The notes: generated by a model from the letters alone, not told the origin. A stretch of 64,000 bases of DNA from Ptychodera flava (GCF_041260155.1 NC_091936.1:38886866-38950865); one strand, 5' to 3'. Counted from the first letter of the stretch, positions 1 to 12,914 are shown. Numbers and translations are program-made.

Positions 1-3000
1 CCATTTAGCTTTGGCTTGGATAATGATTTTATACAGAGTTGACAATAATCTGTCTGCTGTTATCACACCTAGCAGCCACTTGTACGTGAAGTTAGACGTC
101 GATATTGGAATTCAAATTCAAGAATTCAATATCAGAAGAACTAAGTCACAGTCTTTCTTTGTTTGTCTCTGATATATGATAACTTTGACTGTCAAGTTAT
201 TAGAGATGTTATATACAGCATAGGGAGTTGCACCCCCTGTGATGTCAGCAATGTTTTCCCCAGAGGAAGGCCAGCCATTTGAAATTATTCATCACAGGAT
301 AATATTTCTCCCTGTCAACAAATCAAGTAATTTTATGTTATTGCTGTCAGTTTACACGGTAGGTCTGAGAAAATGCCATGTCAGACAACTGGCATGTCAA
401 CTAGAGTATGGAAATGATGTATGGAAATTGAGTTTGGGATTTCATGAAAAAAATATTAAACAGCTGTACATGCTGTCTGTGCCATGAGTTACGTGAATAT
501 CCAGAAATTAGGACTAGACATGGTTTAGTAAAGAACAAAAGTATAATGTTAATCTAAGAAAAGTATCTATATATATGTTATACTTGAGTTATTCACTGAC
601 TTCCACTTGTTTATTTTTCTCAGGGGTGGAGGTATACTGTAAGTTTTTGAGGGTTAATTGGCACGCTGCTTAGCGATCTCCAACATCACAGTATTACAGC
701 GCAAAGGAAAGTAGTATTAGCTGACACATACAATCCTCAAAAATCCCAAGAACACATTTACCAATCTGTGATATCCGTTTATGGTGTACCTTATTTCTGT
801 GTTATTGTTTGTGTTCTGTGTTTTTTTTTTTGCATTCCTACTAAAAATAAACTAAAAAATCCACAAATGAAATGTTAAGATACCCCGTAGCTTCCTCTGA
901 TGTGGTACTTCGCTAAAAAGTTGAAAATTGAAAGAAAATTGTGATCTGCAAAATTGAATGCGTCTTCAGGTCAAGGTTGCATGGTTTGAAAATTTGCCAT
1001 TTTTCAGGTGCTTCTGCTATGGTAGGATTTGACATTCTGACTCTGTAGGGAATTTTTCTGGGACTCCTGTTTATTTCTGTTGTTGCCAAAATTAAGTTGT
1101 CATCATTCCCCTGATGTGATATTTTTTTGTTTATCAAACAGTATGAATGTATTCATTAAGTAAACATAATCAGCAGAGAAAAACATTCCATTTACATTAT
1201 ATATATCTATATATATGAATATGAAAAATAGGTCACAAAATGTTCTAGTGAAAAATAAAGGGAGAAAATGAGTAATGAAGTATATGGCATGGTCACTGAT
1301 GTAAGTTCCAGAAAATATATGTGAAAATAAGTTGTGGGACATTACATCAAGATGATTTGCTAAAGAATTTAGTTTGGTTAAAATGATCATGAGACATGTA
1401 TGAGAGTGGAGATTGTGAATGATGGAGGTTTATTTTTGTTCGGTCTCAAATTGTGGAAAGTATAGGTGTGACCTATGAGGCGAGCAATTATGAGTTTGCA
1501 AGAAAGATATTATCCTGCTGTCGTGGTGATACAAGAATTTTTGCGACAGTAGGTGAATATTCCTTACAAAAAATTAGTTATTCCAGATTTATAACCTCAT
1601 TGTTGACTAGGAAAGAGGTTTCTAGGGAGATGGTTTTTTTTTTTTGTAAATTTTTGTCAAATTATGGGTGTTGCCGATTTCTGGTATTGTCAAAATCAAT
1701 TTCAAGTGTACAAGTTATGAAGTTGGATAAATACATTTTGTTTAAACATTTGGGGCGGGGGAAGCGATTTTGTGTTATTTTTGGAAATTGTCGTAAACCT
1801 CTTTTCTATTCACTGTATTAATTGTTGTCAATCTTTATGTAATTATTTAATATCTATATATGTATGTTAATATTTCCTACAATGACAACCCTGAGAATTG
1901 TTACTATCATTTAATATGTTTTTGGTAAATAAAAACAATTTTCAACTTGGAGTAAGTGTCTCATCACATATTATTTGAATTCCACAATTACTTCAAAAAC
2001 TTTCAATTTTTGCAGCTGGTTTTGTTCTGCAGATATTCCCTAAATCTTTTAACCTGTACACCCCCAGTTCCCTGTAAACAGGTCCACAATCACCATTGAT
2101 GACAATGGGTTTGGGCCAAACCATGGTGGTAGAAAGGGTTTAGTGTTCAGTATTCAGTTTGTCAGACAGTCCGTATATGTGTTGACAGTGGAATTTCTGT
2201 CCGGTCATTTCATTTGTCAACAATAACAGTATCTGTCACAAATGAACCAGCCTTCTGGACAATCTAAAATACACGGTATTCCACCATACTCTTCAGAGTT
2301 CACGGAGCAATCGCTGTCGATACAACAGGAAAAAGATCCCAAACATTGCAAAAGTTCTGAAAAATGCAGAAATAAAGAACAAATTCTGAAACCATGTCAA
2401 GTGTCACAGAATTATATCACAGATTCATGTCATGAAGCAAATTCCAAAAACCTGGAATGCTTAAAAATGACAAAATGAAGCTTCACTGTACTTTGAAGGC
2501 CCTACGTCAAATATAAAGTTCTGCAAATTCAAATTTATAAACAAGTCTCTGTGGTTCAGCCAATATCGACAATATTTCAATAAATGACCATGATCTTTAT
2601 GTTTAGTTCTTTTGATAGCTTTGGATTAAGATGCCTCACATCTTAAAGATGCAAGTATTTAACTTACAGCTACTTGAGGACAATTTGTGGACAAATTGAA
2701 AGTGAAGTTCATAATCCTGAATGAAAATCAAGGGTGACCACGCAAATGTTTTGATTTTAGAAGAAAATAGCCTCCAACATGAAATGGCTTACACTCTGTG
2801 GAAAAATATGAAGTTTGCCATTTCGACAAAAACATTTTTAAGTGTGCAAAATGTGAGAAGGAATTTAAACTGTAGACCAGCAAAAAATAGCAAAATTGTT
2901 AAAAAATCTGATCTTTGGTGTATAATGCTCAAAGGTAAAATGGCAAAGCTGGACCTGCATACTGTGAAATGGGACTGAAAGGTTCATACATTTCTGCGTG

Positions 3001-4890
3001 TCTGTGATAATGGCAGGCAATTTTCCCACTTTTATTACTTTGTATATTTGCTCTCTCAAAGTTATATTCGTCATAGTATGCACTCATTCCTTTGCTTCTC
3101 ATACATTTCTTTTCCACTGAATAAACACAGGAGCTTTACCCACAACTCTTATCAACTGCAGCAATGCTGGGAACGCTTACATATAGCCATATTGTGGAAG
3201 GCCCGGCAAAAAAAAACAATGTGGCAACATGACAAACCAATGTGCTTGAATGTCTAGTTTTTGATCAGTTAGGGGGCCTCTCTTTGGATGAGATATACCC
3301 TATCTGTAATTCATGTGTAGCTGTGAGTTGTGATTTAACTAATTCACACACTGTAAATCTGTCTCCCATAGAGCATTAAACAACTTCATTTCTGTACAGC
3401 GCATCATGTCCTGTATGCTGCCCTGCTGAGCACAATACTGACGTCTATCTCAGGTATGCCACTGCTGGGATGTTTCGCTGCTTAAACGAACACACTGGGT
3501 AGGGCTGGAAGTTTGAGAAACCTGTCAAACAAACTCATTACCTCAACCATAATTTGAAAACCTTGTGATATTTTATTCAGAAAGTATTGGGTTTATATTC
3601 AACACTTCCTGAATAACAACTATATAATAATTTAGATCATCTTTCATGAGGAAGTTCCAACTGTAATCATTTGACTATATTACTGCCAGAAATTTTACAT
3701 GGATTATTCCAGTCTAGAAAAAATCTCTGTCAAAACTGAAATATATTTTATGCAATCAAATTTTGTAAATGTACTACCCAGAGACTTAAAACTTTTATCA
3801 GACAAATCCATAATTTAGCAACAACATATCACATCATGAACAGAAAACGATCAAACTCCACTGTAAATCGAGTGTTGTTGTTACACAAGTTTAGGTATTT
3901 CTGATCATTTAAATTGTAAAAAAATGTCATTTGAAATTTGTAATTACTGTTTACTTGTACTCTCCCAATTTTTGCCTATCTTGACAAATCTGTGAATGAA
4001 AACATCAACTATGCAGAAATAGATAATGACTCATTGACTGTGTACAGTAAACGATGAGATGTTTGCCAAAATTAGCAGAGGAGAGGAACTAGCTTATTTA
4101 TTTATTTCAATGTTTTTGCTTCCATGGCAATAAGTGAATATAAAGGTGTGGCTACACTATGCTCTAGGAACTTTTGGAATAATACTACTTTCGTAAAAAA
4201 ACGGATAATTTCCTGACAAAATAGTTTACTAGGGATCTTCAGGATAATATTTGTAGTTGTGTCCAAAACGTGATAATTTCATAATAGTGTTGCATCTCAA
4301 GACGATGATTTTAGCGTACATGGAATATAAAATAATCAATCTTAACTTGCATCGTATTGGACTTTCATGACATGTATCACAAAATGCAATAAGAATGCTG
4401 AACTTCTTTACCATGAAGTCTTGAAAGTAGTAGATAAAGTGTTTGTTTTGTGTTGGGATTCTGTCACAAAATAGTGAACATGATTTTTAAATGGAAGGAC
4501 GTTATACACGGCCCCTCCCCAATCCCCAAATGATGTGTATTCTCTAAACATTCAGTCCCAAAGAACAGGCAGAGGAGGTGTCAGAATTAGGATAATTTTC
4601 AAGTGTAATATGGAACTAAAATATAGAGAAAAGAAGACACTAATTGATTAGGTAAGGAGTTTTGTTATATTGTTGCCAAGTTCCATCAAGAGTTATGCAA
4701 ATTTCGACTTCTTATTTTTGTCCACCCAAGATAATACACCTGTTCACTAATATTGAATTATTCATCTTTCAAACTTTTGGAGAAGCGGATAATCCTGTGT
4801 ACTCGTGTCTGTAGCATCTTTAATCAGTCCGATGGGACAATGTATTTAGCGCCACCAGTGTCCAATTTTAGAATACATTTGTTTTTATTG
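1..4890. other. Intergenic, no recognisable gene
   Basis: This AT-rich stretch has only short open frames. The longest, 122 codons at 1453-1821 on the plus strand, shows no domain, no low-complexity signature and no convincing start context. A 78-codon frame at 2242-2478 is rich in K, S, Q and E but matches nothing I know. No splice-consistent chain of conserved exons could be assembled on either strand. It could hold the UTR or introns of a gene outside the window. I see no RNA gene or clear repeat here. Confidence 0.5.
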
Positions 4891-4899
4891 ATTTATTTA

Positions 4900-5640
4900 T
4901 TAGCTCGCGTGTTCACACACGTTGGCTAATGTCGCAGCGATGTCTCTCTGTCTGTGCGCCCGATATCTCAAAAAACGGCTCATCAGATCACAATCAAATC
5001 TGGTACATAGATTCAGCGGCAAGAACTGATTAGTTTTTGGTGGGTGTGGCTTGCTTACTTTTTGCTCATTTGCGTAATTAATGATTTTAGAAAAAACGGA
5101 TATACATTGAGAACGACTTAGAATTGATGAGATTTGCTACAAATGTTGATCACACCAGAATATATCAGCCTTGAGAGGCATTAAGGGGTGACATGAACGA
5201 AAGTTGCTGATTTGTATATTTAATGAACTTTCCTAATCAGGGATATATATCTAAATTGACAAGACCAAAGTTGACGAAACTTGCTACATATAATGAAGAT
5301 ACTATGATACAACATTCTAGAAAGTCATTAAGCATTTTCACTTTCACAATTTGCATATTTCATGAATATTCCTGATTAGGGATATATACTGGGATTTAAT
5401 TCAAAGTCGGCAAAAATATGCTATATACATTGATGATTATACCTGGTTAAACCAATATTGAAAGTCATTTTGCATTTTCATGTCAACTAATTTATAATTT
5501 GCATGTCTAATGAGCTTTCACAGTTTTGCATATATAGCAAGTTGAAGGACTTGACCAAAGGCAATTACACTTGCTACATAAAGTGGTGATACAATGACAT
5601 CAGTCAAAGAAATTTAGTATTTTTATAACGTGTAGTTTTC
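4900..5640. repeat. Degenerate tandem repeat block, ~145-bp period
   Basis: A motif reading roughly ACTTGCTACATA followed by GATGATAC recurs near 5132, 5281, 5416 and 5571. A second motif, TTGCATATTTAATGA, recurs near 5211, 5347 and 5499. The spacing of 135-155 bp implies about four diverged tandem units. The block starts with a GC-richer segment near 4900-4990. Related units, with the same TTTGCATAT and CTGCTACATATAGTGATA motifs, occur at 15,070-15,430. No coding capacity is seen. It may be the body of a larger mobile element or a dispersed satellite. Confidence 0.55.
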
Positions 5641-7285
5641 CCTGGAAAATCAACTAATCAACAATAAAAGACAATACTCTCCGACAATAGTGATAGTGAA
5701 TATTTTGACTTGCTACTTTGCCGGAACTCGATTCGCCTCGTCCTTCGTTGAGGGCCTTCAATTCAACAAATTGGAAAACAACGAAGACTTTACTATCCAC
5801 AATTAATAGAAGATAGATCAATTGGTCAATTAATTGATAGCCTGATTAAATGTAGATTCAATTGATCGTTCGATCAATTAATTCACTGATTTTCTGTTTG
5901 ACTATCTGGCTGACTAACATTTTCCTTTCTTAATATCATCAGTCAAGTCTGACTGATTTGTTGTTCGGCTGGTTAATTGATTGATTAACTAGTTGATTTG
6001 CTTTCTCATCGTTCTCTATTAAGGTGGTTGGAAAGGGTATATTTATTTTTGATCCCAGAGGTTCATGTTATTAAATTTCATTTCTTCTAAGTTTAAATAA
6101 AGGTACAGACTTAAAAATTTCAGGATGTGGTATTCACATATTCAACTTTATCTGGAAAAAGGAATAATCGTAAATTAGTCTCAATATTGAGAAATATGAC
6201 TCATTTAAAACAATAATATTAATAATTCATTAATATCTTACAATTTTTGAAAACAAAATCTACTCAAGCATTTTCGCCCTGGTTTTTGTACAAAAATATA
6301 TTCCAAGGCATTCGATAATGCTAGCTACGTATACGGGACAGTTTTTTGCGTTGATGTCCCCCTTCTGCTAATAACCATCGGAAAGATATTGATACTAGAG
6401 TGACCGGACGATTTTTAAAACCGAAATTTTTTGCCAAAATCTTGATGGCACCTGTTGAAAGCGTTGGTACAAAGTCCAAATCTGAAAAAATAATTTGGCT
6501 AATTAGCATGATCACAATTTGGCAGCCTCTGGAAAATCAAAGTTTCCAAATTCTTTCCCTGAGAATATTGTAATGAGGAATAATGAGACAGTGTGACCAA
6601 ACATCGGATCAAATATTGTTAAATGGCTCAAAGATGACTAACTGTACAATAATGAGTCCGGTGAAAGGTGCATTGATAGTTTCCAAATTATTTCTGTGAG
6701 AATATTGTATGGGTTGATAAGTCCAGTGAAAGAAAATGGAAGATTGTCCTCACGCTGACCTTTGTGTTTCCAGTATCATGGATACAAGCCATTGTTTCTG
6801 GTCAGAGACAGGTGCGCACGGGTGAAAAAGCACGTTGTTCAAGTACGGCACTATTGCGAACTTTACTTTCTGCTTTGGGAAAACCGTGGGCGCTAATTTG
6901 CGCTGCATAGTTGAGCCTTTTAGAGCACAAAACAAGTAGAAAAATATTTAAGGTACAATTTGCCCGCATGGCCATTCCTTCCCTTCTTGGAAAATGCTGC
7001 CAAAATTCATAGCCGTTTCAAAGTAAAAATGTCGTCTTCAGTTTCTCGGAAGAAAAAAAACCTTTTTAGGAAATTTTTGCACTCATCTATAGTCTTCACA
7101 ACATTCATTGTGAAATGCAAGTGTTTCCGTTCACGCGTTCTCTCAGAGCGACCGTTCGCGTGCGAGTAGACGACTTCCAAGATGGCGTCCCCTCTGACGT
7201 TTGTTGACAAAATGTGTTCATAAACTTCAAGATTTTCACTACATTACCTTGTTCACAGACATAAATGTGCACAACTGTTGCATAC

Positions 7286-9023
7286 TTAGGGAGCGTTCAG
7301 TTATTATGGCCGGGGGTGGGCCGGCAAATTCTTCCTGCGCATCGGTCAAAATAAGTGAACCCCCTACCCATTGCAACAAAAAATTGATGACCCCCCTTTT
7401 AAGATGACAAAAATTTCATGACCCCCCTCATTGCTTGAGGAAACCCTGCACACACAAACACCTCGGGGGTATGATAGAATAAAAAATGAGGATTCTCAGA
7501 TTTTTTCAAATGACCCTCCTTACAAGCTCACAAGTTGTTAATGTTCAAATTTCCCCCTCTGACTTGCTATAATTTTGAAATTACCCCTCAAAGGGATTGG
7601 ACAGAAATTAAAGCTGGATCGCATTATATTTTTGCGCAAGCATATGTGTACAAAATTTTGATATTTGGATTTAATTAATAATCAACTGTTGACAATGTTG
7701 ATTCACTATACATGGTAGTCTATGAGAAAACTATGTAATACAAAACAAAATGTAATACAAAACTATATCTATTCACCATTTATAGATATTTGATAATTGA
7801 CCTAATTGTACTTAATTGGAATAGGGTTGTTACAACTGGTTTTTGGACAAAAATTTTACTTTAAAATTTCACCAAAAATGTTCATCCACTATACATGGAA
7901 TTTTATGATAAAATTGTGAATAATTTTTTGCCATCATGAAAAACTTGCTATACTTGTGCATATACAGATGTTCAATAATTAGCATAATTTTACGTGCATA
8001 TGTTGGTGCATATTATTTGTACAAGAAATCTGATTTTGGAATTTCACTGAAAATGTTCATCCACAATATAAGGGAGTCTATGAGGAAACTATGAGCAATT
8101 TTATTCCAATACAAAAATAGGCAAACCTGTGTATTTATGTACTCTCGATTATTAATATTAACGTACTTGATTAGACTAAGGTGGTAACAAATGGATTTGT
8201 TCACCAGAAATTGGATTTGGAATTTCACCGAAATGTAGATTCACTTTACATGGAAGTCTATTAGGAAACTATAAATAATTTTTTTCCAAAACAAATATAG
8301 GTAAATCTGTGTATTTTTTTACTCTTGATTATTAATATTAATATACTTGATTAGACTATAGTAGTTACAAATGGATATGTGTGCAAGAAATTGGATTTTG
8401 GAATTTCATCAAAATGTTGATTCACTATTTATTGGAGTCGATGAGAAAACTATGAATAATAATTTTACAAGCTGAACATGTGCTTTTATAGGTGTTTGAT
8501 AATTGATACAAATGTTCTTGATTCAAATAGGGTATTTGAAAGTTCAGATGTTGACAATAAGTATGATATTGGAATTTCACCTAAAAGTATTATTTCACTT
8601 TTCATGGTACTACTAGTCTACAGGTAACTTTTAAATAATTTCCCTGACAAAACTTGCTATATCTCTAATATGTATGTAGTAGGAATTGTTCATTGCCCTC
8701 AGTGAGCTTGATTTACAACCAGACAAGCCTCAGAATAGCTAAGTCAAGATGTTCATGTGACATAATTATACTTTAATTCAGATTTAGTTAGCTGACTTCA
8801 GAGAATGAAATCATGCAGCGAATCATTTTTATCTCCCAGAATATTTCTGAACACTGAAACTGCTTTTTGACGGGACGGACACTTATGAAAATTAAGTGAT
8901 CCCCCTTCTGAGCTGTTTGAAAAATACATGACCCCCCCCCCTTTGCGGTTTTCAAATTTAAGGTGACCACACCCTAGATTTTGCCTGCCCACCCCCGGCC
9001 GTAAAAACTGAACGCTCCCTTAA
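7286..9023. mobile_element. Inverted-repeat element with internal satellite, TTA(A) ends
   Basis: The left end TTAGGGAGCGTTCAGTT at 7286 is mirrored at the right by AACTGAACGCTCCCTTAA ending at 9023. The inversion continues inward through GGCCGGGGGTGGG and CCCACCCCCGGCC, then through C-rich subterminal blocks on both sides. The right flank is TTAA and the left TTA, consistent with a TTAA target with one base lost. No transposase is seen, so it is non-autonomous. The centre is a ~180-bp tandem array. Confidence 0.75.
7640..8690. repeat. ~180-bp tandem array inside the 7286-9023 element
   Basis: A block reading approximately TTGATTCACTATACATGG, then AGTCTATGAGAAAACTATGAATAA, recurs near 7696, 7882, 8061, 8239, 8419 and 8590. 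That gives about six diverged units of 178-186 bp. Each unit also carries TTGGAATTTCACC just upstream of the block and a TTGATTA segment. The array is wholly enclosed by the inverted ends of the element, so it probably moves with it. No protein is encoded. Confidence 0.7.
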
Positions 9024-9029
9024 GGTGAA

Positions 9030-9870
9030 TTTGTACAATTTATCACTACCTGGGTCCCCCTTTAAGCCTTCGATTTCGAGCATTCAATCTCAGAAAACTC
9101 GAGTCAGCCCCATTGTAGGGAATAGGCGGGCCTCTCGTCCGGTCACCCTATGGATACCCATCAATATCAGGACAATAAGCTTAAAGTTTGAAGGCCTATA
9201 GCACGAGAAATAGCCTTCTTAGAAAAAACCGTCTCGTTGGTTTGTCCAACATAACCCCAGATACTCATGAAAAAATTCCCTTGTTACGTTGTTTTGTGGT
9301 GACGGCATTTAAATTTCTTAAACTATGTAAAAAACCGGCAAAAGTGGCCAAAAACGTTGTTTACAGCTTGTTTTCGCCCCATTTTCATCGACAAAACGGC
9401 CGTGGTTCAGCGTACTGCTGCTGTTCTACGTTGATATTGACTGCTATGTGGATAACTGTTCTCTGTTAAATGCCGAATATTCATTATAGATAAACTTTAC
9501 ATTTTAAAGGATTAACGTTTGTCATATTTAAACGTCGAAACCTCTCCAGTTTATTCGTTGTCTGCGTTAACACACCTCCATAAGTTGGCGTATTAGCATA
9601 ATTTAAGCATGGAAGTGCGCACGATGCATGCAATCACTGTCTGTAAAATATATCTGAATATCTACAGAATTGAAAATTGTAGGCCAACGATAATCGGATA
9701 CGATCGGGAATATTCGGAAAATTGATAACGTAATTATAACTCAATACGTGCTCAGTTACCAGTAAAAACAACTTCCACTGAAGAGATTGCATTTAGATAT
9801 TGTGAAAAACACTCTGGACTCTGCCCTAGCTACCTTGGTTGGAGGAGAATTGGAAAGGAAGAATCTTTAG
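9030..9870. other. Intergenic, no gene seen
   Basis: No conserved coding segment is visible. The plus-strand frame at 9188-9469 (93 codons) has no recognisable domain. The stretch lies between two inverted-repeat elements. Confidence 0.4.
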
Positions 9871-9871
9871 T

Positions 9872-10081
9872 TAACACGATTGGAACTAACTTGGGATAAT
9901 TGGATCTTCATATTTTTCAAATTTCTCAAAAGTGTTAGGTGCCATATAGCTAAATGTTGCAATATTACAAATTAATCATTAAGTGTGTAACTTAAAAAGA
10001 AAAGCAGATTAGCTTACATTTGCAAGTGAAAACGACTTTACTTCACTATCCAATTATCCCAAATTAGTTCCAATCGTGTTA
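9872..10081. mobile_element. 210-bp MITE with TA target duplication
   Basis: The left arm, beginning ACACGATTGGAACTAA after TA at 9872-9873, and the right arm, ending TTAGTTCCAATCGTGT before TA at 10080-10081, are inverted copies matching at about 31 of 33 positions. The TA on both sides fits a Tc1/mariner-type target. The ~140-bp interior has no open frame. This is a classic miniature inverted-repeat element. Confidence 0.75.
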
Positions 10082-10461
10082 CTGTTGAGGTATGTTGGAG
10101 AAAAGACATCGATCATAATGGATATAGATGTAGAGAAATCACTATGATCTCAAATAGTACGGCTCTTACAGTCTGGATCTAAAAAAATGGCCTCGTGCGT
10201 GTGGTCCTCCATTAACATCAAGATTTACGTTTGTGTTTTTGCTAATCTTAGTTTTAAGCTATCCCAGGGCACACTCTCTGAGTTCATTGTATTTGTCAGC
10301 CAGAGTTTGACCGTGTCCCTAATTTAGACCGTAGAGAATCTATCAAATCGTTGCATGGAAGGAACTATTAATATCACACGTAATGAAACACAAGGTTTGC
10401 TCGTGAATGAAAACCAATCAAAAATCGTCAAGATTGAGTTTACCCGTAACTCATCGAAATA

Positions 10462-10854
10462 ATTAACGAGTTTGGTTTGACACAAGTCAACGCACACAGA
10501 ACTTGCAATGATCACGTCTTAGACTTGGTGTTTTCTTTCGGTGGTTCATGTACAGCATCCGTCACCGAAAAGTCTGTTAAATCTAATCATGACGCTCTTC
10601 ACTGTGAACTTAAAATTGTCGGTAAGCGTCACATACTTCTGTGTGAAAGATCTGTGTATAATTTTCGAAAAGCTGACTTTGTACACCTGAAGTCACTTTT
10701 GTCATGTATTCCGTGGTCAACAATGCTTGACATTGAAGATCTCGATCAGTGTGTTAGATGTTTTTATGATATTTTAAATAGTGCAATTGATGAATGTGTC
10801 CCTAAAATAAACTTAGAGGGCGCAAATTTCCTCCCTGGTTCGATGCGGATCTAA
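10462..10854 (+). pseudogene. LINE ORF2 fragment: end of AP endonuclease domain
   Basis: The frame is open from 10,462 to a stop at 10,854 and carries the C-terminal strands of a LINE endonuclease, including the H-R-T-C-N-D-H segment and SNHDALH. In active elements the last catalytic motif is normally SDH, so Asp to Asn would be expected to abolish cleavage. The natural continuation is recovered in another frame from about 10,880, with PPWFDADL before the break and a K-rich helix after it. Confidence 0.65.
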
Positions 10855-11207
10855 TTTCTCTATTGAAGGAGAAGGCAGATGCCATCGTAGATTTAAAAAG
10901 TTTGGTAATCCTGCAGACTATGAACTTTTTTCCCAGCTAAGGTCAGAATTTAAAAAGTTGAAAAACATCAAATATTGTGAGTATGTAGAGGAAATCGAAT
11001 TATCCTCACAACATAATCCCAAACGTTTCTGGGTTTTGTTGCTAATAAATCGAAATCTAGTTCTATTCCAAAGGTTATGAAACATACTGATTCCGTGTTT
11101 GATTCACCGATTTTAATTGCTGAAGGTTTTAACGATTTCTTCGAATCTGTTTTTAGTAAACCTGATGAGTCGAATTTACCTGATGTAATACTATAAAAGA
11201 TGACGTC

Positions 11208-12536
11208 TTGTGCAATATTCATGCACGTTACGATGACGTAATGACATTACTACTTTCCACTGATGTAAACAAAGCTTGTGGAGTTGATAATGTATCTGGT
11301 GTAATTTTAAAAAAGTGCGCTGAGGAACTTGCTTTTCCTCTCACTTATATTTATAATAAATCCCTTTCATCCGGAATCTTTCCGACGTTTTTTAAGCGTA
11401 GCAATGTGGTGCCAATCTTTAAAAAAGGTAATAAGCAGGATATTAGAAACTACAGACCTGTTTCACTGTTACCTTTATTTAGTAAAGTCTTCGAGAAGAT
11501 CGTTTTTAAGAGTTTATATGGCCATGTTGCTAACGTTATCTCTGATGATCAACACGGTTTTGTTGGGAGAAGCGTCGAGACGAATCTAGCCACTTACACA
11601 GACTTTATTTCAACAGCGTTCAACAATAAATTACAAACTGATTCAATTTATCTTGATTTCAGTAAAGCTTTCGATTCCATTTCTCATAAACTACTCATTC
11701 ACAAACTTTCTTCTTTCGGTTATACCGGAAATTGCATTAAGTGGCTTGAGTCGTATCTGTCTGATCGCTCCCAGAGAACTGTCATTGAGGGAAGTTTTTC
11801 CAAATGGTGCCCAGTTGTATCTGGTGTACCCCAGGGTTCTATTATTGGTCCCCTGCTTTTTATTTTATACGTAAATGATTTGTCAACATGTGCTCGGTCA
11901 TCAAATGTTATTTTATATGCAGATGATTCGAAGCTTTATAAAACTATCCAGTCAATTTCTGATTGCGCATTGTTGCAAGATGATCTTGACAGGGTTGTCC
12001 GTTGGTGTTCAACATGGAAGCTTAAGTTAAATATTGACAAATGTGGCTTCATTAGTTTTACTAATAAGACTAAGATGATTCTTTTTAATTACTCAATTAA
12101 TACAACTCCAATCACACGTTTTACGTCAATCAAGGACCTTGGTGTCATACTTTGTGGCTCCATGGATTTTTCCGAGCACATTGATACTGTCGTCAAGAAA
12201 GCAATGCGCAATCTAGGTTTCTTAAAACGCAATTGTCAAGATTTCCATAATGTAAAGTCGGTGAAGGCCTTGTACATTTCTTTGGTACGGAGCTGCCTCG
12301 ATTTCTGTTCTGTTATATGGAATCCATGGCAAAAGAACCTAGTTGATAAAGTTGAACGTGTTCAAAAGAAATTTATCAGATACTTATGCTTTAAACAAAA
12401 CATACCTACTGTTCTTCAGAGTATAGAAAATTATGCACATTTTTCAAACTACCTCCCCTTTTTAATCGTAGAAAAGTTTCTGATCTCTGTTTTTTATACA
12501 AATGTATTCATTCTGTGGTTAACAGTTCTTATTTAA
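11208..12536 (+). pseudogene. LINE reverse transcriptase (ORF2 part)
   Basis: The 442-codon frame carries the canonical order of RT motifs: a VPIFKKG block, NYRPVSLLPLFSKVFEK, DFSKAFDSISH (first catalytic Asp), SGVPQGSIIGPLLF, and YADD at about residues 237-240, which carries the catalytic Asp pair. The thumb-like KDLGV segment follows. The domain itself is undamaged, but the frame has no proper start and is shifted relative to the upstream endonuclease and the downstream C-terminal domain. The whole ORF2 is therefore a pseudogene of a once mobile copy. Confidence 0.85.
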
Positions 12537-12742
12537 CACAAATCCCACTGAATGTTCAACGAACTTTAAGGTTTAACTGTCCGTTTCGGGTACCAGCAAC
12601 CAGAATTAATGTTCGCAAGTACTCTTTCATTCCACGTGCTCTGTCCACTTTTAACGAAATTGCAAAATATAATCCAAATATTGATATTTTTGACAGATTT
12701 AGTCTTTTTAAAAATAGTGTAAAGAATTATTTTTATACATGA
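12515..12742 (+). pseudogene. LINE ORF2 C-terminal fragment
   Basis: This frame continues the reverse transcriptase product after a frameshift near 12,480-12,515. It has the R-x-N-CPFRVPATRINVRKYSF segment typical of the C-terminus of such LINE proteins, and stops at 12,742. A short 3' UTR and the tetranucleotide tail follow. Confidence 0.7.
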
Positions 12743-12877
12743 TCTCGTTTGTGAATCGCAATTGTCTGTTTTTATTGTATATATTGTTTTTATTGTTTAT
12801 TTTGTGTGATTGTGCTTGTATTTCTTTTTATGTCGAGCGGAGCCTGTAATTGGGATTTTATTCCTGTTGGTCTTCCG

Positions 12878-12879
12878 AA

Positions 12880-12914
<35 letters not shown>
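12878..12914 (+). repeat. (AATA)n 3' tail of the LINE
   Basis: Nine tetranucleotide repeats directly follow the 3' UTR of the retrotransposon. Such simple-repeat tails are typical LINE termini formed during target-primed reverse transcription. Confidence 0.85.

Larger units (their letters stand above)
6396..9150. mobile_element. Possible outer inverted-repeat element containing a nested element
   Basis: The left end TAGAGTGACCGGACGA at 6396 matches the inverse of the right end, TCGTCCGGTCACCCTA, ending at 9150 (15 of 16 positions). The 7-bp flanks TTGATAC and TGGATAC agree at six positions. The TAGGGTGACC-type terminus resembles ends I associate with some hAT-like elements, but hAT makes 8-bp duplications. 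The 7286-9023 element would then be nested inside. The evidence is only the short ends, so a chance or composite origin is possible. Confidence 0.3.
10462..12914 (+). mobile_element. 5'-truncated CR1/Jockey-like LINE, inactive
   Basis: The order is the end of an AP-endonuclease domain (10,462-10,850), a linker, a reverse transcriptase (11,208-12,536), a C-terminal region (to 12,742), a short 3' UTR and an (AATA)n tail at 12,878-12,914. The endonuclease part reads NEFGLTQVNAHRTCNDHVLD and then SNHDALH, where active families usually have SDH. At least three frame breaks separate the parts: near 10,890, near 11,190 and near 12,500. The simple-repeat tail supports target-primed insertion. I cannot place it more finely than the CR1/Jockey assemblage, and the 5' boundary is approximate. 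Confidence 0.85.

Noticed and set aside
1453..1821. 122-codon plus-strand frame as a gene
   Set aside because: No domain, no homologue recognised, AT-rich codon content and no supporting exons.
2242..2478. 78-codon K/S/Q-rich frame as an exon
   Set aside because: No flanking splice sites linking to other coding segments and no recognisable family.
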